Positions 56,301 through 58,503 are shown, counted from the first letter of the stretch. The stretch is 64,000 nt of DNA from Undaria pinnatifida (GCA_012845835.1 JABAKD010000005.1:7675473-7739472); one strand, 5' to 3'. Numbers and translations: made by a program. Notes: a model not told the origin generated them from the letters alone.

Positions 56301-58503
56301 GCACGGCTCCAAGATTAAACGTTTAGAAATCTTCGTGTTCAAAAGTGCAACCCCTGCTGTAGCACGGCTCCAAGATTAAACGTTCAGAAATGTTCGTGTT
56401 CAAAAGCGCAACCCCTGCTGTAGCACGGCTCCAAGATTAAACGTTCAGAAATGTTCGTATTCAAACGTGCAACCCCTGCTGTAGCACGGCTCCAAGACTA
56501 AACGTTTAGCGTCCGCATGCACGTTTAAGTCGTGCGGCCGCGTCGGAGTGCAAAACGTTCGATGAGGTTAGGCCTGGACACTCAGTCCGTAAACGCAGCT
56601 CGTGACTAAAAAAGACGTCTGTGACAGTTCACGAAACTGAAAATAAAAAAGACAATAATATAGGTACTCGTAGCGAACCAAGAATACGAACGCCCTCAAA
56701 CCCTACGAGTGTACGCTGCAGCGGGCTAGTGACTTACCATGGACTGGCGTGTGCGTGGTTGTTTATAGGAAATGCAAGGCAAACGCGCGTTGTGGTGCCA
56801 TTTCGTTAAACGACATACGTCACTATCACCAGTACTACTTATCAGTAGCCGCACTACCTTCGGAGAGTAAAACGACATCGTGGGAATGACGTTTTGTCCA
56901 CCGCCCGTCACGTTCCTCCGGAGACCTCGTTTGACCTCCGCAGCGCTCAGCTGCTTCGCACGCTTGCGATTGAGCCCCGCCACCCGGAACATGCCTGTTC
57001 AATTCCACCCCGGGCAGGCCGGGCGCAGCAGAAGAGGGCGAACAAGCACAATGGGTGACAACTCAAGGCTACAGCAGGGGGAGTACCTCCACGTTCTCTA
57101 CCGAGAACAGGCAACTCGCGCGCGAGTGGATCGGCCCCTTGCTAAAAGAACGGAGCAAGAACACATTTCGTTGGAGCAGCAAAACAAACCACTCTATTAC
57201 GGTTGCGCATATCGCCAGCACAACAAGAACAAGAAGTTTGTTGTTGCAGCGATGCAGGGTAGACACTAGAGTGAGCCCCAAAAGTGGTCCGCCTGCCGTG
57301 GGACATAGGCGGTAGCCTCAAAAATACAAAACAGGAAGTAGATAAGGTAGGAAAACGTGGTTTATGTAACATGCGGAAGAAATGGAATGAGCGCCCAAAC
57401 GTCATTAGGAGTAGGAACGGTGCTCCGTCTCGAAAGGGATGCGTGGCCAATAGTCAAATGATTAAGGCAAGCAACAAATTAATACGCCCCCCCCGCCACC
57501 GTCCCGGCGTTATATGGATGCAAGGATCAATGACTACCGCTATGCATGAAATGAACACGCCCCCCCCTTCTGCAGTAGTAGCCATGCTTTCTACTGTGTG
57601 GGTCTACCACTCACCAAGGGCCATGAGCACCACCCGTAGCACCCGCCAGTGTCGCTGCGCCCGCTCTCTGTTGTGCCCCTCGGGGAAATCTTGCCATGAT
57701 CGCCCCTGCGCATCCAACGTCATATCTTCCCCACTCGCATACGATCTTCCTGAAGACATGCCGTCCCAACGGCTAGACCGCCCGTCGCTCATGCCCCCTT
57801 GACTGCTAGGCCTCGATAAGTCGCCTTTGTCGTTTCCTCTCTGGAAAAAGCTGGGAAGCGAGCGAAGCAGACCGCCATTATTGCTGTTCTTTTGCATCGC
57901 GGAAACTTCCGACGTAGGATTATCTCCTCCGCCGCCAAGTCGGGTGGAACCGACACCGCCATTACTAGCCCCAGCCCCCGAAGAATCTCTCTGTTGGTCC
58001 CCCGGACCACCGGGGAGACCGATACTGAAAGTACCCGTGGCCGCGTCTTCCCCTGCCGCACCTTTCACAGCAGAAATGGATAATGGCGGCGGCGCTTTTT
58101 GCAATGCTTCCCCCGTTCGTGCGCCATTTGAGGTAACACCTGCCTCAGTCAGGCCGCCACCTTGGAGGCTGTTGAGAGCAGAAGGTTGTTGCAAGGATAG
58201 AGGGTTCGAGCTCGCGGAGGGGCCTAGCGCGCTGCTTCCCGTATCGAGCGCTTCCAGAACCACGCGGCCGGTGGGGCGCGGCGGAGCGGTTGTGAGATCG
58301 GCAGACGCACTGAGAAGCTCGTTGGTTGCAAGGAGCTTGGGCGTCCATGCGTTCGGGTCGTCATGCGGCGCTTCCACGAGTGCGGAGAGGGTGGTATGAC
58401 GTTCATCGTCCGTGCTTCGGTCGTCGCTGATTGACGTGATCATCGAAATTTCTGGTGGGGAAGTGTTGCCCACCGGTAGCGGTGGTGACGCACCAACACT
58501 CAT
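5147..58503 (-). CDS. ADCY10-type soluble adenylyl cyclase, whole 39-exon gene
   Basis: This is the span of one minus-strand gene assembled from 39 exons (about 6.9 kb coding, about 2,300 codons). Domain order matches animal soluble adenylyl cyclase: C1 cyclase (about residues 391-560), C2 cyclase (about 718-925), P-loop NTPase (about 960-1450) and a TPR-like tail to the end. The family makes cAMP from ATP in the cytosol, cilia or organelles and is stimulated by bicarbonate. Seen directly: FADISGFT and KFCGDA metal-Asp motifs in C1, NLSAR in C2, GQAGSGKT Walker A, LLLIIEDAQW Walker B. Exon phases agree at every join except exon 36/37. The algal protein is longer than the animal one (about 1,600 residues from memory) because of low-complexity inserts. 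Five introns have GC donors. No promoter, UTR or poly(A) signal could be set. An intact, expressed gene is likely but not proven. Confidence 0.9.
6039..6155 (-). CDS. Cyclase exon 38: TPR helix
   Basis: Acceptor GGTGCAG|GTT, donor GAAGAG|GTGCGG, 39 codons, phase 0. RGRWSLLHGMDRAAEKAIEL matches the 'GR...l.G...kA...w..al' helices found near the C-terminus of cyclase/STAND proteins. Confidence 0.86.
6530..8565 (+). repeat. 2 kb minisatellite, unit GACCATCACAGC, with 635 bp higher-order period
   Basis: About 165 units of GACCATCACAGC (12 bp) interspersed with GACTCATCACAGC (13 bp) and point variants. Variant units such as CCATCTCACGG recur 635 bp apart (7095 and 7730), as does the whole 7080-7560 block, showing a higher-order duplication. 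All three plus frames are open (e.g. SDHHSD, TITATI), an effect of the period. Intron 37. Confidence 0.97.
8800..8912 (+). repeat. (CCCCT)n pyrimidine array
   Basis: About 17 CCCCT units and CTCC variants just inside intron 37. Confidence 0.97.
8946..9087 (-). CDS. Cyclase exon 37: TPR region, start uncertain
   Basis: Donor GCACAG|GTAAGA is clear. SGLFLYLAAEACFTTLEQDM and FAAARVLMRTLGRFAQ are TPR-like. The best acceptor, ATTTAG|C, leaves one base too many against phase 0 of exon 36; no upstream AG fixes this. Either a small exon is missing between 9088 and 9964 or the sequence has an indel. Confidence 0.7.
9180..9315 (+). repeat. Dispersed repeat copy with TTAGGG run
   Basis: G-rich run, TACTCAATATAATGTATAGCC, TTAGGGTTAGGGTT, CCCTCGCATTCCTACAATGG and CGGAACG; related to 43110-43200 and 48395-48460. 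Intron 36. Confidence 0.75.
9965..10174 (-). CDS. Cyclase exon 36: TPR with basic insert
   Basis: Acceptor GCTGCAG|TCA, donor GCGAGG|GTAAGA, 70 codons, phase 0. AALVHALMGNMGEASASLAQ is a TPR; WARRRRRRGRL is a very basic stretch; it closes with METLDAYLAAAR. Two decayed copies of its acceptor lie at 10377-10480 and 11260-11330. Confidence 0.87.
10377..11330 (-). repeat. Decayed copies of exon 36 acceptor border
   Basis: 10377-10480 and 11260-11330 repeat 10107-10200 (GAGGCTTCCCCCATGTTGCC...GCGCGTGTACGAGGGCC...AGTGATGAC). In between, further units of about 400 bp share GTGTGTTGAGCGGGG and TAGGTCGCGAT. Intron 35. Confidence 0.92.
11410..11553 (-). CDS. Cyclase exon 35: TPR pair
   Basis: Acceptor CTTTTAG|GTC, donor TCGCAG|GTGTGG, 48 codons, phase 0. 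AYVKLCLGDTEDALFMFTEV fits a TPR (A-x-x-x-L-x-L-G-D-x-x-x-A). Confidence 0.88.
12185..12320 (+). repeat. AATCGTGACTTTTTGTCACG repeats
   Basis: Five or six units of AATCGTGA(CTTTTTGT)CACG type, partly palindromic (TCACGA/TCGTGA). Intron 34. Confidence 0.8.
12417..12515 (-). CDS. Cyclase exon 34: TPR helix
   Basis: Acceptor CGCAAAG|GGA after a long pyrimidine tract, donor GCGCCG|GTAAGG, 33 codons, phase 0. DAQDDFAEAFEILAP is a typical TPR helix B. Confidence 0.78.
12590..12685. repeat. (GGGA)n array upstream of exon 34
   Basis: About 20 GGGA units on the plus strand (TCCC on the gene strand), 70 bp before the exon 34 acceptor. Confidence 0.97.
13450..13740 (-). repeat. About 60 bp repeats and decayed copy of exon 33 donor border
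   Basis: GTCAGCATCAAGCCCGGGGA-type text occurs at 13456, 13520 and 13686. ACCCTTGTGACGGGATCGTC at 13622-13641 repeats ACCCTTGTGATGGGATCTTC at 13827-13846, spanning the exon 33 donor. Confidence 0.82.
13828..13917 (-). CDS. Cyclase exon 33: TPR helix
   Basis: Acceptor TTGCGCAG|GAG, donor ACAAGG|GTAAGT, 30 codons, phase 0. ATVLMERALELTDEVEDP is a TPR helix. The 3' border is duplicated near 13620-13660. Confidence 0.83.
14663..14782 (-). CDS. Cyclase exon 32: helical (TPR-like) region
   Basis: Acceptor CCTGCAG|GCC, donor CAGCAG|GCGAGT (GC-AG), 40 codons, phase 0 at both ends. NLAFINSLLKASVQG and AHAMANIAQQ are helical. The GC donor is chosen because it is the only nearby site that keeps frame with exon 33. 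Confidence 0.8.
16235..16399 (-). CDS. Cyclase exon 31: helical (TPR-like) region
   Basis: Acceptor ACATTCAG|GAA, donor ATCAAG|GTGACG, 55 codons, phase 0. EALAYLGFKPI then FAVRLYSSIADISIK; similar in spacing to the ADCY10 segment around 'llwriYsySylF'. Confidence 0.87.
17480..17620 (-). repeat. Decayed copy of exon 30 3' part
   Basis: The minus frame reads KLTKRHRVMLVAKM, a copy of TLNKRQRAMLVAK|V at the end of exon 30 (17729-17770). The donor is lost (GTGAAA to ATGATA). Downstream intron. Confidence 0.9.
17729..18208 (-). CDS. Cyclase exon 30: helical region with disordered insert
   Basis: Acceptor CTCAACAG|GTG, donor GCGAAG|GTGAAA, 160 codons, phase 0. It begins VIQHMLTLLAIAFGKDM, has a Ser/Thr/Gly-rich centre and ends GTLNKRQRAMLVAK. 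The last part is duplicated and decayed at 17480-17620. Confidence 0.86.
18352..18481 (+). repeat. 65 bp direct duplication
   Basis: GGTAAACACTCGCTCGACCC ... GTTTGTGTTATACGTGTGTC ... ACAGAC occurs twice in tandem with only a few differences, so it is recent. Intron 29. Confidence 0.95.
18935..18991 (-). CDS. Cyclase exon 29: TPR helix
   Basis: Acceptor GTTTCAG|GTG, donor GAGGCG|GTGAGA, 19 codons, phase 0. YLLAASKAQESFDSEA is a standard TPR helix A/B pattern ('Yl.eAa..A...y...eA'). Confidence 0.82.
19225..19545 (+). repeat. (CATCAA)n-rich tract
   Basis: About 310 bp of CATCAA, CACCAA and CCTCAA units; intron 28. Flanked by a decayed copy (19105-19225) of the exon 28 3' border region at 19675-19775. 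Confidence 0.95.
19746..19892 (-). CDS. Cyclase exon 28: helical repeat, 'YELWLKDQR' equivalent
   Basis: Acceptor TCTTCAG|ACT, donor AAGAAG|GCAAGA (GC-AG), 49 codons, phase 0. TVYKMMLTDQKENLHEICAQ matches the ADCY10 segment where the protein turns into TPR-like helices; HHW near the end matches 'yHhf'. Two decayed copies of the 5' border lie upstream. Confidence 0.92.
20070..20582 (-). repeat. Two decayed copies of exon 28 acceptor border
   Basis: 20073-20110 and 20489-20580 repeat 19872-19945. Shared text: GAGCATCATCTTGTACACAG, TCTG.AGACGGAAAAA and GCATGGAGGTTAA. In the 20489 copy the acceptor CTGCAG|ACTGC still looks functional. Confidence 0.92.
20230..20390 (+). repeat. (CAACAG)n/(CAA)n microsatellite
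   Basis: About 160 bp of AGCAACAGCAAC then ACAACAACA repeats; intron 27. Confidence 0.97.
20848..20890 (-). repeat. Decayed copy of exon 27 donor border
   Basis: GTAGGTACCTCTTGCACCGA...CACAAAGC repeats TGTGTACCTCTTGGACAGAT...CACAAAGC at 21221-21253, spanning the exon 27 donor. It lies in the downstream intron. Confidence 0.8.
21228..21403 (-). CDS. Cyclase exon 27: winged-helix core, start of helical tail
   Basis: Acceptor GCTGTCAG|TC, donor CAAGAG|GTACAC, phase 1 to 0. VIGAVFDKSLLLHML followed by ALLKLIEANFL corresponds to ADCY10 'aaIIGltFttelLfeiL' and 'LvesniF'. A copy of the 3' border is seen at about 20848-20890. Confidence 0.94.
22167..22305 (-). CDS. Cyclase exon 26: winged-helix-like region
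   Basis: Acceptor GCTGAAG|ACC, donor GCACAG|GTAATA, phase 0 to 1. FFHSLIVSRFDALEPTEQTV is the common 'l...i..R...L...eq..L' helix that follows STAND NTPase domains. Several decayed copies of its 5' part lie at 22425-23030. Confidence 0.86.
22420..23030 (-). repeat. Decayed copies of exon 26 5' part
   Basis: 22530-22590 repeats GGTAGGTCCACAAGTGGCGT from inside exon 26. 22425-22475, 22858-22925 and 22958-23010 repeat its acceptor side (GGTTGTCTCTCAAGGTCTTC...GATACCG). Intron 25. Confidence 0.9.
23265..23370 (-). repeat. Decayed copy of exon 25 3' border
   Basis: AACGTGGATGCAGTTCT...CGCGCACGAACA repeats AACGTGGTTGCAGTTCT...TTGCGCACGAACA at 23633-23695, which spans the exon 25 donor. Intron 25. 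Confidence 0.75.
23671..23877 (-). CDS. Cyclase exon 25: NTPase lid region
   Basis: Acceptor CACAACAG|GAG, donor GCGGTG|GTGAGT, 69 codons, phase 0. MSPLSPEDCLVLARHVVGEA and GGGNPLFVRNI match the 'L.pL...d...l' and 'GNPlf..E' features of AAA/STAND lid modules. Copies of both exon borders lie in the flanking introns. Confidence 0.94.
24055..24150 (-). repeat. Decayed copy of exon 25 5' part
   Basis: Plus-strand GCGATGGTGGTTGACATC is shared with exon 25 (23840-23857), and text on both sides is similar (CAGGGTGAACTCCT versus ATAGGATGAAGCTCCT). A weaker third copy is at 24505-24545. The minus frame still reads MSTTIAMSPP. Confidence 0.9.
24655..24985 (+). repeat. ATAGATCAT-type AT-rich array
   Basis: About 300 bp of ATAGATCAT, CAGATCATA and related nonamers; intron 24. 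Confidence 0.95.
25186..25263 (-). CDS. Cyclase exon 24: NTPase strand after Walker B
   Basis: Acceptor CGAGCAG|TTG (alternative GCACAG at 25249, five residues shorter), donor CCCAAC|GTGAGT, phase 0. LKVMIVISARPFEEYFETVP aligns with ADCY10 'lpiFIIMSLCPF'. The longer form aligns without a gap. Three decayed copies of its 5' border lie upstream in the intron. Confidence 0.9.
25400..26390 (-). repeat. Decayed copies of exon 24 acceptor border
   Basis: The exon 24 border (plus GACGATCATCACTTTAAGCTGTGCTCTCGCCAACTGCTCG) recurs at 25408-25450, 25919-25950 and 26187-26228. The last copy still reads EQLAKAQLKVMIV on the minus strand. Flanking text such as CCGGGCACGGGC...GTAACA also recurs near 25890, 26280 and 26355. 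Confidence 0.9.
25514..25796 (+). repeat. (GGTTAC)n hexanucleotide array
   Basis: About 47 units of GGTTAC with GGTTGC and GGCTAC variants inside intron 23. It is open in all six frames, so long frames here mean nothing. Confidence 0.97.
26539..26698 (-). CDS. Cyclase exon 23: Walker B
   Basis: Acceptor CCCCCAG|G, donor CTGAAG|GCAAGA (GC-AG), phase 2 to 0. GKRLLLIIEDAQWMNPYS is a textbook Walker B strand with the 'DAQw.d..S' signature of STAND/AAA-like NTPases and ADCY10. Confidence 0.96.
27136..27287 (-). CDS. Cyclase exon 22: NTPase helix before Walker B
   Basis: Acceptor GTGATCAG|ATG, donor TTCCAG|GTCAGT, phase 0 to 2. VAVAPLLKELRFTGF corresponds to 'fycLLNdiFhvqF' of ADCY10. The preceding intron is the largest of the gene (6.4 kb) and could hide a further exon. 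Confidence 0.86.
27310..27445 (-). repeat. Polypyrimidine tract upstream of exon 22
   Basis: About 130 bp that is almost all C/T on the minus strand, starting about 25 bp before the exon 22 acceptor. Likely an expanded branch/pyrimidine region. Confidence 0.8.
27540..28135 (+). repeat. About 72 bp degenerate array with CCCTAA runs
   Basis: Units share (A/G)GGATCGTTTCGTGTTC.AACCCTA, CTTCAC and CAGCATGTTTCTCCTTT. A CCCTAA run (four units) lies at 28078-28102. Intron 21. Confidence 0.82.
29755..29964. repeat. GC-rich fold-back element with terminal inverted repeats
   Basis: The left end GAGCTTTTCACGGGTCA (29755-29771) is the inverted complement of TGACCCGTGAAAAGCCCTG (29946-29964). The interior is built of GGGTCGGGTC and GACCCGACCC blocks and can itself fold. 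Resembles a MITE; related copies at 35818 and 42161. Intron 21. Confidence 0.85.
30043..30260 (+). repeat. ATTAGTATGCT array then CATACCATGT array
   Basis: Five or six units of ATTAGTATGCT (30043-30112), then about ten units of the decamer CATACCATGT (30155-30258). Intron 21. Confidence 0.95.
30767..30966 (+). repeat. Dispersed repeat, copy 1
   Basis: See 36345-36541; about 200 bp, roughly two-thirds identical by eye. Intron 21. Confidence 0.85.
33705..34270 (-). CDS. Cyclase exon 21: long disordered insert
   Basis: Acceptor GAACCAG|GC, donor GCTAAG|GTTACC, phase 1 to 0, about 189 residues rich in Gly, Ser, Ala and Arg. The start is fixed by phase with exon 20. The end is less certain: the frame stays open to 33498 and GGAG|GTGGGT near 33618 is an alternative, but only 33705 matches the phase of exon 22. 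Confidence 0.72.
34748..35006 (-). CDS. Cyclase exon 20: disordered insert in the NTPase domain
   Basis: Acceptor CGAGCAG|CCC (an alternative AAG 12 bases upstream also keeps frame), donor GACGGCG|GTATGT, phase 0 to 1. About 86 residues rich in Lys, Pro, Ser, Ala and Asp; no animal counterpart. Confidence 0.8.
35818..35929 (+). repeat. GC-rich fold-back element, second copy
   Basis: GAGTCGGATCCGGTCGGGCC ... GATCCGATCCGCGAG ... CGACCCGTCAAAAACCCCTG. The outer parts are imperfect inverted repeats. Intron 19. Confidence 0.8.
35961..36176 (-). CDS. Cyclase exon 19: Walker A
   Basis: Acceptor TTTAG|GCG, donor TCAGGG|GTACGG, 72 codons, phase 0. It starts AGSGKTHLV, which with exon 18 makes GQAGSGKT, a perfect GxxxxGKT. 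A Gly/Glu-rich loop follows, then NTPYYVWNIILRKIF, matching the ADCY10 helix after the P-loop. Confidence 0.95.
36345..36541 (+). repeat. Dispersed repeat, copy 2 (mate of 30767-30966)
   Basis: Shared order with 30767-30966: CATGAGGAG, GACGTGAATTCGAAGACGCT (CATGACTTCGAAGGCGTT), TGCG.TAGTCCTAA, TGCTCGTAAA, GAGG.GCTCAACC. Both plus orientation, both intronic. Confidence 0.85.
38273..38392 (-). CDS. Cyclase exon 18: NTPase entry and first half of Walker A
   Basis: Acceptor GATGCAG|GAG, donor GGACAG|GTGGGC, 40 codons, phase 0. LMVGVTAELEAIEAV is the 'lvGR..El' entry helix, and PVTIIGQ is the strand plus first residues of the P-loop, which is split by the intron. Confidence 0.95.
38525..38790 (+). 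repeat. (CAC/CAA)n trinucleotide-rich tract
   Basis: About 260 bp of CCACCA, ACAACA and CACAAC repeats just beyond the exon 17 donor, intron 17. Confidence 0.95.
38797..38985 (-). CDS. Cyclase exon 17: end of C2 and C2-NTPase link
   Basis: Acceptor TGGAAG|ACA, donor AGTGAG|GTGCGG, 63 codons, phase 0. It begins HPGLDCQTF (the 'PGIvtcD' segment), then TPIKAKGYVDPVPVFRPLG, the canonical 'lkGv..pvpvY' end of a class III domain, then an acidic linker. Confidence 0.93.
39215..39325 (-). CDS. Cyclase exon 16: C2 domain, Asn/Arg catalytic motif
   Basis: Acceptor AATCAG|GTG, donor ATTCAG|GTACTG, 37 codons, phase 0. EYAMMGCSVNLSARLMASAP contains the conserved Asn and Arg (NLSAR) that stabilise the transition state in class III cyclases. 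Where human ADCY10 has the adenine-recognising Thr (EYTVIG), Ala is seen. Confidence 0.96.
39862..39964 (-). CDS. Cyclase exon 15: C2 domain, helix and strand
   Basis: Acceptor CCCGCAG|C, donor GGTCAG|GCAAGG (GC-AG), phase 2 to 0. It encodes YEDNEVRAISASKDII and ends ASIGITTGQ, which runs straight into VYCGFVG of exon 16, so the GC donor is forced by the protein. Confidence 0.94.
40492..40604 (-). CDS. Cyclase exon 14: C2 domain, core hairpin
   Basis: Acceptor CTTTCAG|ACG, donor ATACAG|GTGCGT, phase 0 to 2. LRQFVVDDKGCVMIGAFG aligns with the ADCY10 C2 hairpin. At the position of the adenine-binding Lys of the human protein I read Gln. Confidence 0.95.
41130..41253 (-). CDS. Cyclase exon 13: C2 domain, first strand
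   Basis: Acceptor TTGAAAG|G, donor CAACAG|GTATGT, phase 2 to 0. LAEIRFVTTIFVNIYGLED is a clear match to the first strand of the ADCY10 C2 domain. As in animals, C2 has Asn where C1 has the metal Asp, so C2 should not bind metal here. Decayed copies of the 5' border occur at 41330-41930. Confidence 0.94.
41330..41930 (-). repeat. Decayed copies of exon 13 acceptor border
   Basis: The exon 13 border (plus-strand GCGTGCCTTTCAAGGAAAGAGCACGCGAGCGG) recurs at 41340-41375 (GCGTGTCTTCCAAGCGAG), 41675-41700 (GCGTGCCTTCCCAGCAAA) and 41868-41905 (CGCCTTCCCAGGAAAGAGCA). CTCTCG or GCTCTCG precedes each copy. Confidence 0.8.
42161..42312 (+). repeat. GC-rich fold-back element, third copy
   Basis: GCTTTTTTCAATG ... 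repeated GGACCGGACCGGGTCGGGA-type blocks ... CACCCGTGAACATT. Same architecture as 29755-29964 and 35818-35929, more diverged. Confidence 0.7.
42357..42436 (-). CDS. Cyclase exon 12: helix entering C2
   Basis: Acceptor TTTGCAG|GCC, donor GCCAG|GTAGGC, phase 0 to 2. It encodes MTNLSTALRGYTQESA. It completes an Arg codon with exon 13, whose first strand follows. Confidence 0.86.
42475..42550 (+). repeat. Short duplication around a poly(G) tract
   Basis: AGGGCAAAGGCAGGG-like text on both sides of about 25 G; intron 11. Confidence 0.75.
42957..43049 (-). CDS. Cyclase exon 11: helix before C2
   Basis: Acceptor GCCTCAG|CGT, donor ATCAAG|GTGAAC, 31 codons, phase 0. ASEYLAKYIK resembles the helix that precedes C2 in ADCY10. 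A decayed copy of its 5' border lies near 43575-43620. Confidence 0.82.
43110..43345 (+). repeat. Dispersed repeat, two tandem copies
   Basis: Two copies contain GGAACGGAGCACCGTTTCCA or GAGACGGAGTACCGTTCCTA followed by CTCCT.AT.GAGACACCTCC. Related text is at 44190-44255, 48200-48300, 48395-48460, 9180-9315 and inverted at 57395-57480, each near a G-rich run and TACTCAT. Confidence 0.8.
43575..43620 (-). repeat. Decayed copy of exon 11 acceptor border
   Basis: Minus-strand CTCAG|CGCGTAACGGCCACCCAT repeats CTCAG|CGTCTAACGGTGACCCAC of exon 11 (43049); the reading frame is lost after about 20 residues. Located in the upstream intron. Confidence 0.85.
43724..43789 (-). CDS. Cyclase exon 10: short linker exon
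   Basis: Acceptor ATGCGCAG|GAG, donor CAGCAG|GTTGGT, 22 codons, phase 0, acidic start ELSNEEDGPAI. There is no domain match; it is supported by frame continuity and good splice sites. A decayed copy of its 5' border lies at 43964-44020. Confidence 0.63.
43900..44150 (-). repeat. Decayed copies of exon 10 acceptor border
   Basis: 43964-44020 repeats 43781-43836 (CGATAA.TCCT...GTGTCGGAC...CAATCATT.GAAGG). A second repeat, GGTTCATATATATGCGCTTC versus GGTTGAGACACGTTTATTCT, follows with a period near 130 bp. Confidence 0.8.
45210..46915. repeat. Inverted repeat pair, arms of about 200 bp
   Basis: Plus-strand 45210-45435 and the reverse complement of 46708-46915 share AATACTACCCCTCAATTTGG, GTGCACCTCTATCGTAGC, a CAGCAG...TTTTGATTT block and ACGATTTT...GAGGAGCCCC. 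Spacer about 1.27 kb. Both arms belong to the dispersed GTTGAGGAGC family. Confidence 0.85.
46195..46320. repeat. AT-rich low-complexity (TAATACTATA-type)
   Basis: About 125 bp of TAATACTATA/ACACTATAA repeats within intron 9. Confidence 0.85.
46540..47840 (+). repeat. Three-copy repeat in intron 9, period about 550 bp
   Basis: Copies near 46575-46670, 47165-47260 and 47690-47840 share GTTTAGGATA, GACGTTGA/GACGCTGA, GTC(A/G)ACT.TATCGAA and AGAGGCGGCTG. The last abuts the exon 9 donor. Confidence 0.75.
47876..48106 (-). CDS. Cyclase exon 9: low-complexity C1-C2 linker
   Basis: Acceptor CTCAAG|GGA, donor ATTGTT|GTACGT, 77 codons, phase 0. It begins GNWLLKEPKDTHS, then becomes Ser/Pro/Arg-rich and probably disordered. 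Placed by frame and position. Its first bases and acceptor recur at 48305-48375. Confidence 0.7.
48305..48375 (-). repeat. Decayed copy of exon 9 acceptor border
   Basis: Plus-strand text GAGCAGCCAGGTGCCCTTAA repeats GAGCAGCCAGTTTCCCTTGA at 48092-48111, together with flanking GGGAATGCG and TCTGCGAAAGGA. It lies in the intron just upstream of exon 9. Confidence 0.85.
49060..49125 (-). CDS. Cyclase exon 8: end of C1
   Basis: Acceptor TGGAAG|GTT, donor CCTCAG|GTGCGG, 22 codons, phase 0. VILSPESWDLA corresponds to the 'ivvSPaaWeL' strand that closes class III C1 domains, directly after the QGE end of exon 7. Confidence 0.91.
49840..49951 (-). CDS. Cyclase exon 7: C1 domain, bicarbonate-pocket Arg segment
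   Basis: Acceptor TACTTCAG|CGGGAACATG, donor GGAGAG|GTGCGT; completes a Ser codon from exon 6. It contains YLVAGDPLRQIGSAEPEA, whose Arg aligns with the pocket Arg of human ADCY10. The acceptor and first exon bases are repeated about ten times upstream (49952-50960), yet only this copy opens into the long frame. Confidence 0.93.
49940..50960 (-). repeat. About 80 bp array containing repeated copies of the exon 7 acceptor
   Basis: About twelve units share, on the plus strand, GGGCATGTTGCCGCTGAAAT, TTTGTGGGGTTGGCGTTAGG, AATCAGGGGTCAGG and TTAGGGTTGGCGTTAGGG. Read on the minus strand each unit holds ATTTCAG|CGGCAACATG, a copy of the true exon 7 border TACTTCAG|CGGGAACATG at 49951. The first unit begins inside exon 7. 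Confidence 0.93.
51155..51345 (+). repeat. Two-unit direct repeat, about 93 bp
   Basis: Both units contain TAGGAGACCGCGGTTCGACC and AGAGGTCTTGACA.GCCCA. Intron 6. Confidence 0.85.
51915..52030 (-). CDS. Cyclase exon 6: C1 domain, middle helices
   Basis: Acceptor ATCATCAG|GCG, donor GGGGAG|GTGGGT, phase 0 to 2. It encodes ACALAMLSECGKYDVGKG followed by RLHCGMG, matching the ADCY10 helix and strand before the bicarbonate-pocket segment. Confidence 0.91.
52494..52562 (+). repeat. (GAGAGGACA)n nonamer repeat
   Basis: About seven units of GAGAGGACA and a variant; intron 5. Confidence 0.9.
53538..53633 (-). CDS. Cyclase exon 5: C1 domain, second metal-binding Asp
   Basis: Acceptor TTCACAG|GTG, donor TTGCAG|GTGATT, phase 0, 32 codons. 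RYGGDIIKFCGDAVMIIW carries the second metal Asp (in CGDA). Its Lys (IIKF) aligns with the Lys that helps form the bicarbonate pocket in human ADCY10, by my alignment from memory. Confidence 0.96.
53995..54114 (-). CDS. Cyclase exon 4: C1 domain, first metal-binding Asp
   Basis: Acceptor GAACAG|AGA, donor GACGTG|GTGAGC, phase 0, 40 codons. The motif TTLLFADISGFTRLSARL is the classic start of a class III cyclase domain; the Asp in FADISGFT is the first metal-binding residue. Confidence 0.96.
54640..54900 (+). repeat. Member of a dispersed repeat family ('GTTGAGGAGC')
   Basis: Contains the recurring order GGTTGAGGAGC ... GTGCAACCCCTTCCGTAGCGCG, also seen in diverged form at 46700-46960, 21540-21750, 52320-52640, 53110-53240 and 56095-56300. 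Degenerate; intronic. Confidence 0.55.
55135..55350 (+). repeat. (CCAAC)n pentanucleotide array, then (CCCA)n
   Basis: About 26 near-perfect CCAAC units at 55135-55270, followed by CCCACCCA units near 55335. It lies in intron 3. Confidence 0.95.
55539..55682 (-). CDS. Cyclase exon 3: N-terminal helix leading into C1
   Basis: Acceptor GGCCAG|GCC; 48 codons, phase 0 to 0. The segment WARFSPAIVHRML resembles the helix that precedes the first cyclase domain in ADCY10. The donor is GAG|GCAAGG, a GC-AG intron: the nearest GT (GTAGCA, 18 bases on) would break the frame with exon 4. The polypyrimidine tract before the acceptor is the last unit of a repeat array at 55684-55920. Confidence 0.85.
55684..55920 (-). 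repeat. About 34 bp array ending in the exon 3 polypyrimidine tract
   Basis: About seven diverged units whose minus-strand text is of the type TTTCTGTTTCGTCC...GATCATCTCGG. The last unit (TTTTTCTATTTCGGCCAG) is the polypyrimidine tract and acceptor of exon 3. Confidence 0.85.
56263..56508 (+). repeat. Four-copy tandem repeat, period 61-62 bp
   Basis: Four copies with very few differences of a unit containing TTCGTGTTCAAAAGTGCAAC and CACGGCTCCAAGATTAAACG. The high identity suggests recent amplification. It lies in intron 2. Confidence 0.95.
56858..56994 (-). CDS. Cyclase exon 2: basic linker before C1
   Basis: Acceptor GAACAG|GC, donor CCGAAG|GTAGTG, phases 1 to 0. It encodes about 45 residues beginning MFRVAGLNRKRAKQL, basic and probably helical. 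It completes the Gly codon split from exon 1 and runs in frame into exon 3. No domain is recognised. Confidence 0.72.
57395..57480 (-). repeat. Dispersed repeat copy (inverted relative to 43.2 kb)
   Basis: The minus strand carries GCCACGCATCCCTTTCGAGACGG-type text preceded by TTGTTGCTTGCCTTAATCATT, nearly the same as plus-strand 43253-43340. It lies in intron 1. Confidence 0.8.
57615..58503 (-). CDS. Cyclase exon 1: start codon and low-complexity N-terminus
   Basis: The ATG at 58503 is preceded in frame by a TAG three codons upstream, so it is the first possible start. The exon encodes about 296 residues rich in Ser, Gly, Pro and Thr with no recognised domain, ending in an Arg-rich helical stretch (QRHWRVLRVVLMALG). 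The donor is CTTG|GTGAGT, phase 1, which joins in frame to exon 2. The attachment to the cyclase rests on frame and order only; the animal proteins lack this extension. Confidence 0.75.
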
